Assembly (NCBI RefSeq): GCF_006517235.1
Contig: NZ_CP041188.1
Coordinates: 3,286,001 to 3,350,000 of the forward strand
Direction of reading: 5' to 3'
Length of the DNA stretch: 64,000 nt
Source: Pseudarthrobacter sp. NIBRBAC000502772
Lineage (GTDB): Bacteria; Actinomycetota; Actinomycetes; Actinomycetales; Micrococcaceae
The notes beneath the pieces were generated by a model. That model was not told the DNA's origin. It did no database searches and saw only the letters and a program-made list of their open reading frames with translations. The position numbers and the translations under genes are program-made. Positions 50,180-58,487 of this stretch are shown here, piece after piece; within the stretch, counting starts at the first letter, position 1, and each line of letters starts with the position of its first letter.

Positions 50180-50944
50180 GTGCTGATTCTGCTTCCCCCC
50201 TCCGAGGGCAAGACCCCCGCAGTCCGCGGGTCCGCCGTCGACTGGCCGTCACTAAGCTTTCCGGAACTCAACACCTACCGGGCCAAAGTCCTGGAGGCGC
50301 TGGGGACGGTGAGTGCGCATGAGGATGCCCTCGCGCTGTTGGGCGTCGGCGCATCGCTGCAGGACGACGTCGAACGCAACACCCGGCTCCACGCCGAACC
50401 GGCGGCCCCTGCGCACCAGATCTATTCGGGCGTTCTGTACGACGCGCTCGGCTACAAAACGCTGACCCCGGCGCAGCGCCGGAAGGCCGATGGTTCGGTG
50501 CTCGTGATCTCGGCCCTGTGGGGTGCCATCCGCTTCGCCGACCGTGTGCCCGCCTACCGGCTGTCGATGGGAACGGCACTGCCCGACGTCGGCCGGCTCG
50601 CCTCGTTCTGGAAGCCGCAGCTTTCGGAAGCCCTCGCGGAGTCGGTGTCCGGGCATCTGCTCGTGGACTGCCGCTCCAGCACGTATGCCGTGGCATGGGC
50701 ACCGCCGCCGGCTCAGACGGTGGCCGTCAACGTGTTCACCGAGGTCAACGGGGTGCGCAAGGTGGTCAGCCACTTCGCGAAACACACGCGCGGCGAGCTG
50801 GCACGGCACCTGCTGGCCCGCCGCGGCAACGCCCCGCAGACCCCGGTACAGCTGCTGAAGGCCGCGCGCGAGAAATGGGACGCGGAGTTGGTTGACGGTT
50901 CAGCGCGGAAGCCTCACGCCCTGAACATCATCCTTCCCAACTAG
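50180..50944 (+). CDS. yaaA: Peroxide stress protein YaaA (DUF328 family)
   Basis: YaaA lowers free iron and limits Fenton damage in E. coli and binds DNA. GTG start 50180 by the leaderless box. 254 aa. Seen: LLPPSEGKT (~4-12), IYSGVLYDAL (~81-90), VLVISALWGAIRFADRVPAYRLSMG (landmark SALWG ~111), LVDCRSS, VSHFAKHTRGELARHLL (~196-212). All are standard landmarks of the family. The TAG stop is built into a long palindrome. Confidence 0.93.
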   Translation: MLILLPPSEGKTPAVRGSAVDWPSLSFPELNTYRAKVLEALGTVSAHEDALALLGVGASLQDDVERNTRLHAEPAAPAHQIYSGVLYDALGYKTLTPAQRRKADGSVLVISALWGAIRFADRVPAYRLSMGTALPDVGRLASFWKPQLSEALAESVSGHLLVDCRSSTYAVAWAPPPAQTVAVNVFTEVNGVRKVVSHFAKHTRGELARHLLARRGNAPQTPVQLLKAAREKWDAELVDGSARKPHALNIILPN

Positions 50945-50997
50945 GTCGCAGCAGATGTCGGTATGGGCGCGCCCACAACGACATCTGCTGCGACCTA
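50942..50997. repeat. Intergenic palindrome, family B, containing the yaaA stop codon
   Basis: Perfect 19-bp arms: TAGGTCGCAGCAGATGTCG at 50942-50960 and its reverse complement at 50979-50997. The first three bases are the yaaA stop. The loop itself holds the smaller palindrome TGGGCGCGCCCA (50964-50975). It separates yaaA from a convergent gene; there is no U-tract. Confidence 0.8.
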
Positions 50998-51006
50998 CAT
51001 GGGCTG

Positions 51007-51762
51007 CTAGGCAGTTGGGGCGGGGGTGTTCCACTCTGCGGAACGCACCAGGATGGCGCCGGAGTCCGGGCAGAACACGATGTCGTCGTCGGAGGCGGCC
51101 TTGATTTCGGCGAGGTCCCCAGGACTCAGTTTCATTCCTGAGGCCTCGGAGGTTCCGTGGAACAACCGTGCGGCGCCCACTCCACGCTTAGCGAGCGTCT
51201 TTTCGTAAATTGCCAGCATCCCGGCGTCGAGTCCTGCAGCGAATTCGGCACGCTTGCCGCGGACAACAGCGGCTTCGGCGGCCACCTCGGCCAGGGCCTC
51301 ATCGAGTTCGGCGCGGATGCCGCCGAACGATCCCTGGACGTTGTCCACGATGAGCTGCTGGGCCGCCTGCCGTTCGCGCAAGGAATCCAGGCGTTCCAGG
51401 ACTTCCAGCTCCACGTCCTCAAGGTCGGAGCGGCGCCTGTTGAGGGAGGCGATGTCCTTCTGCAGCGCCACGAGGTCCTTGGACAGCCCCGTGCCGCTGT
51501 TGAGCCGGGCTTCGTCGCGTGCGATGCGGGAGGCGACCTGTTCGACGTCGGCCTCGGCACGCTTCAGCTCGGCTTCGGCGTCATGGACGGCCATCTTGGC
51601 GGAGCCGAGTTCACCGTTGGCGACGGACAATGCTGATTGCAGGTCCTCGATCCGAGGATCGGTTTCCAGGGCGCGACGGCGGTTGGAGAGGGACTTGAGC
51701 TTTGCGTCCAGCCCCTGCAGTTCGAGCAACTTCAACTGTTCCGCCGGTGCTGCCTTGGCCAC
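51007..51762 (-). CDS. Coiled-coil protein with a degenerate C4 zinc ribbon
   Basis: Family of long antiparallel coiled coils with a C-terminal zinc ribbon (Rv2229c-like), usually next to a Nif3 homologue as here. 251 aa. Residues ~10-175 are coiled coil (RRALETDPR, AEAELKRAEADVEQV, LEDVELEVLERLDSLRERQ). In the C-terminal domain the family's CxxC...CPxCG pattern is almost gone: the first pair is missing (LFHGTSEASGMKL) and only CPDSGAILVR keeps one Cys. So zinc binding is probably lost. Start ATG 51762. Function unknown. Confidence 0.88.
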   Translation of the reverse strand: MAKAAPAEQLKLLELQGLDAKLKSLSNRRRALETDPRIEDLQSALSVANGELGSAKMAVHDAEAELKRAEADVEQVASRIARDEARLNSGTGLSKDLVALQKDIASLNRRRSDLEDVELEVLERLDSLRERQAAQQLIVDNVQGSFGGIRAELDEALAEVAAEAAVVRGKRAEFAAGLDAGMLAIYEKTLAKRGVGAARLFHGTSEASGMKLSPGDLAEIKAASDDDIVFCPDSGAILVRSAEWNTPAPTA

Positions 51763-51883
51763 TATTTACCTCCGCTAAATCCAATCCGGCCGAAGCCGGG
51801 CACCGTATCGGCGCTGTATAGACTCTAGACGATATGAAGTGAGGGGTGCAGGTTCCGCCCGTCCGGGTCGGCCATTATCGCCG

Positions 51884-51931
51884 GGCGTGCTCCCCAGGCT
51901 CGCTCGGGTCACCCGGGGACCCCCGCACGCC
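51884..51931 (-). terminator. Hairpin at the 3' end of the Nif3-like gene
   Basis: GGCGTGC (51884-51890) pairs with GCACGCC (51925-51931), and CCCC/GGGG pairs lie within, 5 nt past the stop at 51936. TAGAGT at 51822-51827 (minus) downstream could restart transcription for the coiled-coil gene. Confidence 0.45.
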
Positions 51932-51935
51932 AGGC

Positions 51936-52859
51936 TTAGCCCGGAGTCAGAATGAAGTCCCACGGATCGCTGTTGGTGGTGCTTACCTGGATCTCGACGT
52001 CATGGCCCTGATCGGCGAGCACATTGCCCAGTGCCGACGCCGCGGCGGGCAGCCAGAGCCATTCGCTGGCGAAGTGCGAAACGTCAATCAGGTACGGCCG
52101 GCCGTTCACTGCCGCTTCCCGGGCTTCGGACGCCGGATGGTGCCGGAGGTCGGCGGTGACGTAGACGTCGGCGTTGTTGGCCCGCACCTCGTTGAACAGG
52201 GAATCCCCCGCCCCGCCGCAAACCGCAATGCGCCGCACCAGCCCATCCTTATCCCCGGACACGCGGACTCCCCCGGCCACCGACGGCAGGATGCCGAACA
52301 CCCTGGCCGCGAAGTCGCCCAGGCTCATCACGTCCGCCAGATCACCCACGCGTCCGATGCCTTCCTCGGGCAGGCCGTTCGCGGCAACCGTCAGCGGGAC
52401 AACGCCCTCCAGTCCCAGCGCATCAGCCAGGACGTCGGAAACGCCCCCGACGGCGGAATCACCGTTGGTGTGGACGGTCAGGAGTGCGGTGCCGGACTCG
52501 ATGAGACGGTGGATGGCCTGCCCTTTGGCAGTAGTGGCGGCCACCGACGTGACGCCTTTGAGGAGCAAGGGGTGGTGCGTGATCAGGAGCTCGGCACCCC
52601 ATTCCACCGCTTCCTCGATCACCGTAAGCGTGGGATCAACGGCGAACATCACCCGGGTCACGGGCGCTGAAGGGTGGCCGGCCACGAGCCCTACTTCGTC
52701 CCAGTTTTCGGCGAGTGACTCGGGCCAGAGTTCCTCTACCGCCAGCAGCACCTGGCCCAGCGTGGGAGCAGCCGGACCAGCCGCCGCAGCGTCCTCCCCA
52801 GTAAGGGTGCCGTCGTCGTGCTTGCCCGCATCTGTAACGCCGGTGTCTGCAGATTCCAT
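51936..52859 (-). CDS. Nif3-like dinuclear metal center protein
   Basis: NIF3/YbgI (DUF34) family; forms hexameric rings with two metals per subunit, function unresolved (GTP cyclohydrolase I type 2 annotations are unproven). Start chosen at ATG 52859 (MESADTGVTDAGK); ATG 52904 is possible, but the conserved part begins only at TLGQVLLAVEELWP. 307 aa. Metal-site landmarks: ENWDEVGLVAG, ELLITHHPLLLKG (~88-100), LTVHTNGDSAVGGVSD, and near the end DVSHFASEWLWLP (~270) with His and Glu. No inserted PII-like domain. Confidence 0.92.
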   Translation of the reverse strand: MESADTGVTDAGKHDDGTLTGEDAAAAGPAAPTLGQVLLAVEELWPESLAENWDEVGLVAGHPSAPVTRVMFAVDPTLTVIEEAVEWGAELLITHHPLLLKGVTSVAATTAKGQAIHRLIESGTALLTVHTNGDSAVGGVSDVLADALGLEGVVPLTVAANGLPEEGIGRVGDLADVMSLGDFAARVFGILPSVAGGVRVSGDKDGLVRRIAVCGGAGDSLFNEVRANNADVYVTADLRHHPASEAREAAVNGRPYLIDVSHFASEWLWLPAAASALGNVLADQGHDVEIQVSTTNSDPWDFILTPG

Positions 52860-52958
52860 AGTCTCAGTTTTACCCCATCCGGCCGTTTGCCCGGCATCAT
52901 TCAAAGTCTCGTAGGGTGGTCAGGGAATCATCCGGCGCGCTCAACCATTGAAGAGGTC

Positions 52959-53483
52959 ATGAAAACTTTTGTTCTTGGCGGGGGCTGCTTCTGGTGCCTT
53001 GATGCTGTCTACCAGAAAACCAAGGGGGTCTCCTCGGTGATTTCCGGCTACACGGGCGGCCATGACCCCCGGCCGGACTACTACTCCGTCTGCGGCGGGA
53101 CCACGGGCCACGCTGAGGTCGTGGCCGTCACTTTCGACGAATCCGTCATCCCGGCCGAGGTCATCCTGGACATGTTCTTCGCGCTGCACGATCCCACCAC
53201 GCTCAACCGCCAGGGCTACGACGTGGGCACGCAGTACCGCTCGTCCATGTTCTATGAGACCACCGAGGAGAAGATTCTCTTCGAGGAAGCCATCGAACGG
53301 AACCAGGCTCTGTGGTCGCACCCGATTGTGACCGAGGTCAGCCGGCTGCCACGGTTCCATGTGGCGGAGGACGTCCACCAGGACTATTACGCCAAGTATC
53401 CCGAGCAGGGCTACTGCCAGGTGATCATCAATCCGAAGCTCGCGAAGGCCAGGAAATATTACTCTGCATGGCTTAATGCTTAG
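52959..53483 (+). CDS. msrA: Peptide methionine (S)-S-oxide reductase
   Basis: Repairs methionine-S-sulfoxide using thioredoxin or a mycoredoxin-type donor. Start ATG 52959 (MKTFVLGGGCFWC), with AAGAGG just upstream. 174 aa. GCFWC at ~9-13 holds the catalytic Cys. GYTGG (~29), GHAEVVAVTFD, ALHDPTTLNRQGYDVGTQYRS (landmark QGYDVGTQYRS ~84) and the resolving Cys in GYCQVIINPK (~154) follow. No fused MsrB. Upstream of cysK, from which it is separated by 65 nt. Confidence 0.96.
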   Translation: MKTFVLGGGCFWCLDAVYQKTKGVSSVISGYTGGHDPRPDYYSVCGGTTGHAEVVAVTFDESVIPAEVILDMFFALHDPTTLNRQGYDVGTQYRSSMFYETTEEKILFEEAIERNQALWSHPIVTEVSRLPRFHVAEDVHQDYYAKYPEQGYCQVIINPKLAKARKYYSAWLNA

Positions 53484-53548
53484 CAGCGGCCACTCAGCCA
53501 TCGTTAGGCTGACCTCAGCATTCACTCTTGAGAGATAGGCATATCTAC

Positions 53549-54484
53549 ATGGCACGGATCTATGACGATGTAACGCAGTTGGTCGGCGGCACTCCGCTGG
53601 TCCGCCTGAACCGGCTCACCGAGGGCCTGGGCGCCACTGTGGCCGTCAAGCTGGAGTTCTACAACCCGGCCAACAGCGTCAAGGACCGCATCGGCGTGGC
53701 CATCGTTGACGCCGCCGAGAAGTCCGGCGCCCTCAAGCCCGGCGGCACCATCGTTGAAGGCACCTCCGGCAACACCGGCATCGCCCTGGCCATGGTGGGT
53801 GCTGCCCGCGGCTACAAGGTCATCCTGACCATGCCCGAGACCATGTCCACCGAGCGCCGCGTTATGCTGCGGGCGTTCGGTGCCGAGATTGTGCTGACCC
53901 CGGGTTCCGAGGGCATGCGCGGCGCCGTGGAAAAGGCCCAGGAAATCGTGGCCAACACGGAGAACTCCATCTGGGCCCAGCAGTTCGCCAACGAGGCCAA
54001 CCCTGAGATCCACCGCACCACCACCGCCGAGGAAATCTGGTCCGACACCGACGGCAAGGTGGACATCTTCGTCGCCGGAATCGGCACCGGCGGAACCGTC
54101 ACCGGCGTCGGCCAGGTCCTGAAGGAACGCAATCCTGACGTCCAGATTGTGGCCATCGAGCCGAAGGACTCCGCCATCCTGAACGGCGGCGCTCCCGGGC
54201 CGCACAAGATCCAGGGCATCGGTGCGAACTTCATCCCGGAAATCCTGGACACCAACGTCTACGACGAAGTACTGGACGCCACCCTGGAGGATTCCGTCCG
54301 CGTCGCCCGTGAACTCGGCGTCAAGGAAGGCATCCTCGGCGGCATCTCCTCCGGCGCCATCGTCTGGGGTGCCCTGGAACTGGCCAAGCGTCCGGAGAAT
54401 GCCGGCAAGCTGATCGTGGCGGTTGTCTGCGACTTCGGTGAGCGTTACATCTCCACCGTGCTCTATGACGACATCCGCGGCTGA
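53549..54484 (+). CDS. cysK: Cysteine synthase A (O-acetylserine sulfhydrylase)
   Basis: PLP enzyme forming cysteine from O-acetylserine and sulfide. Start ATG 53549 ([18 protein letters not shown]); the frame is open 7 codons further. 311 aa. The PLP lysine is in [11 protein letters not shown] (~43-53), substrate loop [11 protein letters not shown] (~69-79), phosphate-binding [12 protein letters not shown] (~175-186) and GISSGA near 265. Operon with cysE, whose product forms the cysteine synthase complex with CysK. Confidence 0.97.
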   Translation: MARIYDDVTQLVGGTPLVRLNRLTEGLGATVAVKLEFYNPANSVKDRIGVAIVDAAEKSGALKPGGTIVEGTSGNTGIALAMVGAARGYKVILTMPETMSTERRVMLRAFGAEIVLTPGSEGMRGAVEKAQEIVANTENSIWAQQFANEANPEIHRTTTAEEIWSDTDGKVDIFVAGIGTGGTVTGVGQVLKERNPDVQIVAIEPKDSAILNGGAPGPHKIQGIGANFIPEILDTNVYDEVLDATLEDSVRVARELGVKEGILGGISSGAIVWGALELAKRPENAGKLIVAVVCDFGERYISTVLYDDIRG

Positions 54485-54523
54485 TCAGCCCGTTGTCGCC
54501 CCGTTTCCTGTAGAAAGAACTTT

Positions 54524-55108
54524 GTGGGCTTTTTCGCAAGACTGAAGGAAGACCTCGACGCCGCCCGGTCACACGACCCGGCGGCTCGAGGTTCTTTTGA
54601 GAATTTTTTCGCCTATTCGGGGCTGCACGCCATCTGGATCCACCGGCTGACGCACCGCATGTGGCAGAACCCGGGGCTGCGGTTCCCGGCGCGGCTGGTG
54701 TCGCAGCTGGGCCGCTTCCTGACCGGAATCGAGATCCATCCCGGCGCCACGATCGGCCGACGCTTCTTTATCGACCACGGCATGGGTGTGGTCATCGGCG
54801 AGACCGCCGAAATCGGCGAAGACGTGATGATCTACCACGGTGTCACGTTGGGCGGCCGCTCCCTGGCCAAGGTCAAGCGCCACCCCACCATTGAGGACCG
54901 GGTCACCATCGGTGCCGGAGCCAAAATCCTGGGACCCATCACCATCGGCCGGGACAGCGCCGTGGGCGCCAACGCCGTGGTGGTCAAGGACGCGCCGCCG
55001 GAATCGATTGTCACCGGCGTGCCCGCCAAGTGGCGCCACCGCGATGCCCAGCGCGAAACCAAACCCGCAGTGGATCCGGCCGAGTACGACATCGAATACC
55101 GGATCTGA
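54524..55108 (+). CDS. cysE: Serine O-acetyltransferase
   Basis: Makes O-acetylserine from serine and acetyl-CoA, the substrate of the preceding cysK. GTG start 54524 ([20 protein letters not shown]), with GAAAGAA upstream. 194 aa, the short bacterial form. N-terminal helical part (~1-65), then left-handed beta-helix hexapeptides ([42 protein letters not shown]), with the catalytic Asp-His pair in FIDHGMG (~84) and HGVTLGG (~105). The C-terminal tip ends EYRI, matching the Ile-ended tail that inserts in CysK. Confidence 0.96.
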   Translation: MGFFARLKEDLDAARSHDPAARGSFENFFAYSGLHAIWIHRLTHRMWQNPGLRFPARLVSQLGRFLTGIEIHPGATIGRRFFIDHGMGVVIGETAEIGEDVMIYHGVTLGGRSLAKVKRHPTIEDRVTIGAGAKILGPITIGRDSAVGANAVVVKDAPPESIVTGVPAKWRHRDAQRETKPAVDPAEYDIEYRI

Positions 55109-55124
55109 CCCGTTACTGCAGCCT

Positions 55125-55958
55125 CTACCCCGCAACGCGCTTCAGGACTGCCATGACCACCGCGTCATAGAACCGGTCCGGCAGGACGCGCCGCAGGCCC
55201 AGAATGGCTGCCGCTCCCCTGCCCACCGGATACCGGGTCCGGGGACGCGCAGCCGTGGCCGCGTGCAGTACAGCCGCAGCAATCACGGCCGGCTGCGTTG
55301 ACGTCTCAGGCCTGTCCGTGGACGCCAGGACATTCGCCATATGCGTTGCCTGGGCAGCGTACGGCCCCTCGCCGCTGCTGGCCAGCAGCCCGTCAGCGGA
55401 AATCCGGCCCCATTCGCTGAGCGTACTTGCCGGTTCAATGATGGCTACGTCGATGCCGTGCGGCTTGAGTTCCAGCCGCAGCGCATCGCTCATGCCCTCC
55501 ACGGCGAACTTCGTGGCGTGGTACCAGGCACCGAGGGGCTCGTAGAATTTTCCGCCGATGGACGAGATGTTGATGATCCTGCCCCGGCCCGCACTCCGCA
55601 TGGCCGGCAGGACCAGCTGCGTCATCCTGGCAAGGCCAAAGACATTCACCTCAAATTGGCGCCGGCCTTCGGCCAGGTCCACCAGTTCCAGCGCCCCGTA
55701 GGACCCGTAGCCGGCGTTGTTGACCAGAACGTCAATCCGCCCGCGTTCTTCCAGGACACGGCCGACGGCGGCACGCATCGAGTCGTCGTCCGTCACGTCC
55801 AGTGCCAGGACTTGGACGCCAAGCGCTTTCAGCGGCTCCATCCTGTCCACACGGCGGGCGCCGGCGTAGACGATGAAGCCATGGCTGCTGAGCTTCTTCG
55901 CTGCCTCGAAGCCGATACCCGTGGAGGCTCCCGTAACAAATGCGACTGGCTTGGGCAT
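55125..55958 (-). CDS. Short-chain dehydrogenase (oxidoreductase)
   Basis: Classical SDR, 277 aa. Start ATG 55958 (MPKPVAFVTGASTGIGFEAA), with AAGGAG 5 nt upstream. TGASTGIG (~9-16), ARRVDRM (NADP-type basic pair, ~34-40), NNAGYGSYG (~83), SSIGG and the catalytic YHATK (~150-154). C-terminal RYPVGRGAAAILGLRRVLPDRF matches the DltE/retinol-dehydrogenase-like group. Substrate unknown. Convergent with cysE and downstream of gnd on the same strand but separated by a hairpin. Confidence 0.9.
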   Translation of the reverse strand: MPKPVAFVTGASTGIGFEAAKKLSSHGFIVYAGARRVDRMEPLKALGVQVLALDVTDDDSMRAAVGRVLEERGRIDVLVNNAGYGSYGALELVDLAEGRRQFEVNVFGLARMTQLVLPAMRSAGRGRIINISSIGGKFYEPLGAWYHATKFAVEGMSDALRLELKPHGIDVAIIEPASTLSEWGRISADGLLASSGEGPYAAQATHMANVLASTDRPETSTQPAVIAAAVLHAATAARPRTRYPVGRGAAAILGLRRVLPDRFYDAVVMAVLKRVAG

Positions 55959-56007
55959 TCTGACTCCTTGGATGGACGGACACCGCGGCTGCTGCCGGAA
56001 ACGCCAA

Positions 56008-56046
56008 CGGCCGGCAGCTCCCAGAATATCCGGGAAGTGCCGGCCG
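56008..56046 (-). terminator. Hairpin after gnd
   Basis: CGGCCGGCA (56008-56016) pairs with TGCCGGCCG (56038-56046) and CTCCC pairs imperfectly with GGGAAG, 37 nt past the gnd stop. Confidence 0.5.
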
Positions 56047-56082
56047 CAGGGTTTGCAGCTTGATGCAATCAGAGCATGGGGA

Positions 56083-57519
56083 TTAGTGCGTGTCCACTGC
56101 TTCGATTTCGGACTTGTCCTCGCCCCACAGGGTGTGGAACGTGCCCTCAGCGTCGACGCGGCCGTAGGTGTGCGCGCCGAAGAGGTCACGCTGGCCCTGG
56201 ATCACTGCGGCCGGCAGCCGCTTGCGGCGCAGGCCGTCGTAGTAGGCCAGTGAAGAGGAGAAGACCGGCACGGGGATGCCGAGCTGGACGGCGGTGGAGA
56301 CCACGCGGCGCCATGCCGGCAGGACCTCGGCGATGGCCTTGGTGAACGCCGGGGCGAACAGCAGGTTGGCCGGCTTGTCTTCGGCGGCGTAGGCGTTGGT
56401 GATTTCCTTGAGCAGCTCTGCACGGATGATGCAGCCGCCGCGCCACAACGAAGCGATCTCGTCCAGCTTGAGGTCCCAGCCGTATTCCTTGGCTGCTGAG
56501 GTCAGCATGTCCAGGCCCTGGGCGTAGGAAACCAGCTTGGACGCGTACAGCGCCTGGCGGACGTCCTCAACAAAGGTGTCCGGAACGTCGACGGCGATTT
56601 CCTCACCGGCGAGCAGTTCCTGGGCGATCTTGCGCTGCTCGGACTGCGATGACAGGGCGCGGGCGAAGACCGACTCGGCGATGCCCGACGTCGGGGAACC
56701 AAGCTCCAGCGCCGAAATGACCGTCCAGCGTCCGGTGCCCTTCTGGCCTGCGGCATCCACCACAACATCGACAAACGGCTTGCCGGTGCGGGTGTCAACG
56801 TGGCCCAGGACCTCGGCGGAGATTTCGATCAGGAAGGAGGCGAGTTCGCCCTTGTTCCACTCTTCGAAGATCTTGGCCTGGTCAGCGGGTTCGATGCCGG
56901 CGCCGGAGCGGAGGAGGTCGAAGGCTTCGCCGATGACCTGCATGTCGGCGTATTCGATGCCGTTGTGGACCATCTTGACGAAGTGGCCGGCCCCGTCGGT
57001 GCCGATCCAGGCGCAGCAGGGCTTGCCGTCGACGTGCGCGGAGATCTTTTCGAGCAGCGGGCCGAGGGCGTCATAGGACTCCTTGGAACCACCGGGCATG
57101 ATGGACGGGCCGTTCAGGGCACCTTCCTCACCGCCGGAGACGCCAATGCCGACGAAGTGCAGGTCCTTCTTCGCCAGCGCGGCTTCGCGACGGCGGGTGT
57201 CCTCGTAGTGGGAGTTTCCGGCGTCGATGATGATGTCGCCGGCCTCCAGCAGGGGTTCAAGCTGCTCGATGACGGAGTCAACCGGCTTGCCGGCCTTGAC
57301 CATGATCAGGACGCGGCGGGGCTTCTCCAGCGAGTCAACAAGTTCCTGCAGCGTTTCGGTGCGGACGAAGTCGCCGTCCGTGCCGTGCTTTTCGAGCAGC
57401 GCGTCAGTCTTTTCGACGGACCTGTTGTGCAAGGCAACGGTGAAGCCGTTGCGGGCCAGGTTGCGGGCCAGGTTGGCGCCCATCACCGCAAGGCCGGTGA
57501 CACCGATGTGTGCAGACAT
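56083..57519 (-). CDS. gnd: 6-phosphogluconate dehydrogenase (decarboxylating)
   Basis: Oxidative pentose phosphate pathway: 6-phosphogluconate to ribulose 5-phosphate. Start ATG 57519 (MSAHIGVTGLAVMGANLARN), with GGAG 5 nt upstream. 478 aa, the long dimeric form. GLAVMGANLARNLARNGF (~9-26), HNRSVEKT (Arg for NADP), FVGIGVSGGEEGALNGPSIMPGG (landmark SGGEEGA ~130), HFVKMVHNGIEYADMQ (~188-203, Lys and Asn of the active site), and the C-terminal helix FGAHTYGR. Divergent from the GntR-type regulator gene. Confidence 0.97.
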   Translation of the reverse strand: MSAHIGVTGLAVMGANLARNLARNGFTVALHNRSVEKTDALLEKHGTDGDFVRTETLQELVDSLEKPRRVLIMVKAGKPVDSVIEQLEPLLEAGDIIIDAGNSHYEDTRRREAALAKKDLHFVGIGVSGGEEGALNGPSIMPGGSKESYDALGPLLEKISAHVDGKPCCAWIGTDGAGHFVKMVHNGIEYADMQVIGEAFDLLRSGAGIEPADQAKIFEEWNKGELASFLIEISAEVLGHVDTRTGKPFVDVVVDAAGQKGTGRWTVISALELGSPTSGIAESVFARALSSQSEQRKIAQELLAGEEIAVDVPDTFVEDVRQALYASKLVSYAQGLDMLTSAAKEYGWDLKLDEIASLWRGGCIIRAELLKEITNAYAAEDKPANLLFAPAFTKAIAEVLPAWRRVVSTAVQLGIPVPVFSSSLAYYDGLRRKRLPAAVIQGQRDLFGAHTYGRVDAEGTFHTLWGEDKSEIEAVDTH

Positions 57520-57678
57520 CAAAACTCCAATTTCGTTGTGCAATGGATGTGCAGATGGCTCCGCGTTCGCTGCGAAGCACGCTGTCACGAACCGATGGAT
57601 CCTAATAAAGCATATATATTCAATCGGCGTGAGGGAAGCGGTGCCCACTTTGTGGAACGGGCCCAGTCAATCCCAGTT

Positions 57679-57684
57679 TAGGCT
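57679..57684 (+). promoter_or_regulatory. Leaderless -10 box of the GntR-family regulator
   Basis: TAGGCT 7 nt before ATG 57692. The 172-base gnd/regulator gap also contains an AT-rich patch, AAAGCATATATATTCAAT (57606-57623), that may belong to the gnd promoter. Confidence 0.55.
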
Positions 57685-57691
57685 TGAGTCC

Positions 57692-58420
57692 ATGTCGACC
57701 AGCCTGCACCACCGTGCCATCGAGAACCTAGGCACCCGGATCATCACGGGCGAGCTGCCCACCGGACACATCATGCTGGCCGAGCACCTTGAGGAAGAAC
57801 TGCAGGTTTCGCGTTCCGTGGTCCGCGAGGCCGTGCGGGTCCTTCAGTCCCTGGGCCTCGTGGAAACCACCAAGCGGGTGGGGATCCGGGTGCTGCCGCC
57901 GAGCCGCTGGAACCCCTTCGATGCCCAGGTCATCCGCTGGCGGCTGTCCAGCGACGCCCGCGGCGCCCAGCTGCGGTCACTGATCGAACTGCGCTCCGCC
58001 GTCGAGCCCGCCGCGGCCGAGCTGGCCGCGAACAACGCACCGGCGCAGCTCCGGCGTGAACTGGTGGACATTGCCCATGCCCTGCGCGACGCCGGCCACG
58101 CGGGGGACTCGCAGAAGTTCCTGGAGCTGGACATCGCTTTTCACTCCGTCCTGCTTTCCGGATCGGGCAACGAAATGTTCGCCAACCTGATGGGTCAGGT
58201 GGCGGAGACCCTGACGGGGCGCACGGTTCACGGACTAATGCCGGACCACCCCCACGAGGGGGCGCTGCAGTGGCACGTCGATCTCGCCGAAGCGGTTGCC
58301 GCCGGAGACGCCGCCACGGCCCGGGCCGCTTCTGAACAGATCATGCGCCGCACAACCTCCCGGCTGTCCGGAACGTGGACGGACCAGCCCCGGGTGTTCC
58401 TTCCCGTCCGCCGGGCTTAA
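57692..58420 (+). CDS. FadR-subfamily GntR transcriptional regulator
   Basis: 242 aa. Start ATG 57692 (MSTSLHHRAIENLGTRII), set by the leaderless -10; the longer frame overlaps gnd. The winged helix is ~10-75: GELPTGHIMLAEHLEEELQVSRSVVREAVRVLQSLGLV (landmark SRSVVREAVR ~46-55) and KRVGIRVLPP. The FCD effector domain has metal-type residues in LDIAFHSVLL (Asp, His ~150) and a late HVDLAEAVAAGD (His ~195). Its setting between gnd and a sugar-acid operon suggests it senses gluconate or a related acid; that is inference. Confidence 0.93.
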   Translation: MSTSLHHRAIENLGTRIITGELPTGHIMLAEHLEEELQVSRSVVREAVRVLQSLGLVETTKRVGIRVLPPSRWNPFDAQVIRWRLSSDARGAQLRSLIELRSAVEPAAAELAANNAPAQLRRELVDIAHALRDAGHAGDSQKFLELDIAFHSVLLSGSGNEMFANLMGQVAETLTGRTVHGLMPDHPHEGALQWHVDLAEAVAAGDAATARAASEQIMRRTTSRLSGTWTDQPRVFLPVRRA

Positions 58421-58476
58421 GCGCGAACGGACACTTAGGCCCCCTTGAGCGGGGGCCTCAAGTGTCCGTTCGCGCT
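58420..58476. repeat. Intergenic palindrome, family A copy 2
   Basis: Arms AGCGCGAACGGACACTT-AGGCCCCC (58420-58444) and their complement (58451-58476) with a one-base bulge and a 6-nt loop. The first base is the last base of the regulator's TAA stop. The 16-bp core GCGCGAACGGACACTT is identical to the copy at 5835. It also lies between convergent genes. Confidence 0.8.
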
Positions 58477-58487
58477 CAATCACTCAG

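Noticed and set aside
49729-50274. Short frames within the rnpB region (plus and minus)
   Set aside because: The stretch carries the conserved RNase P RNA blocks and pairing P1 stem, so these frames are chance.
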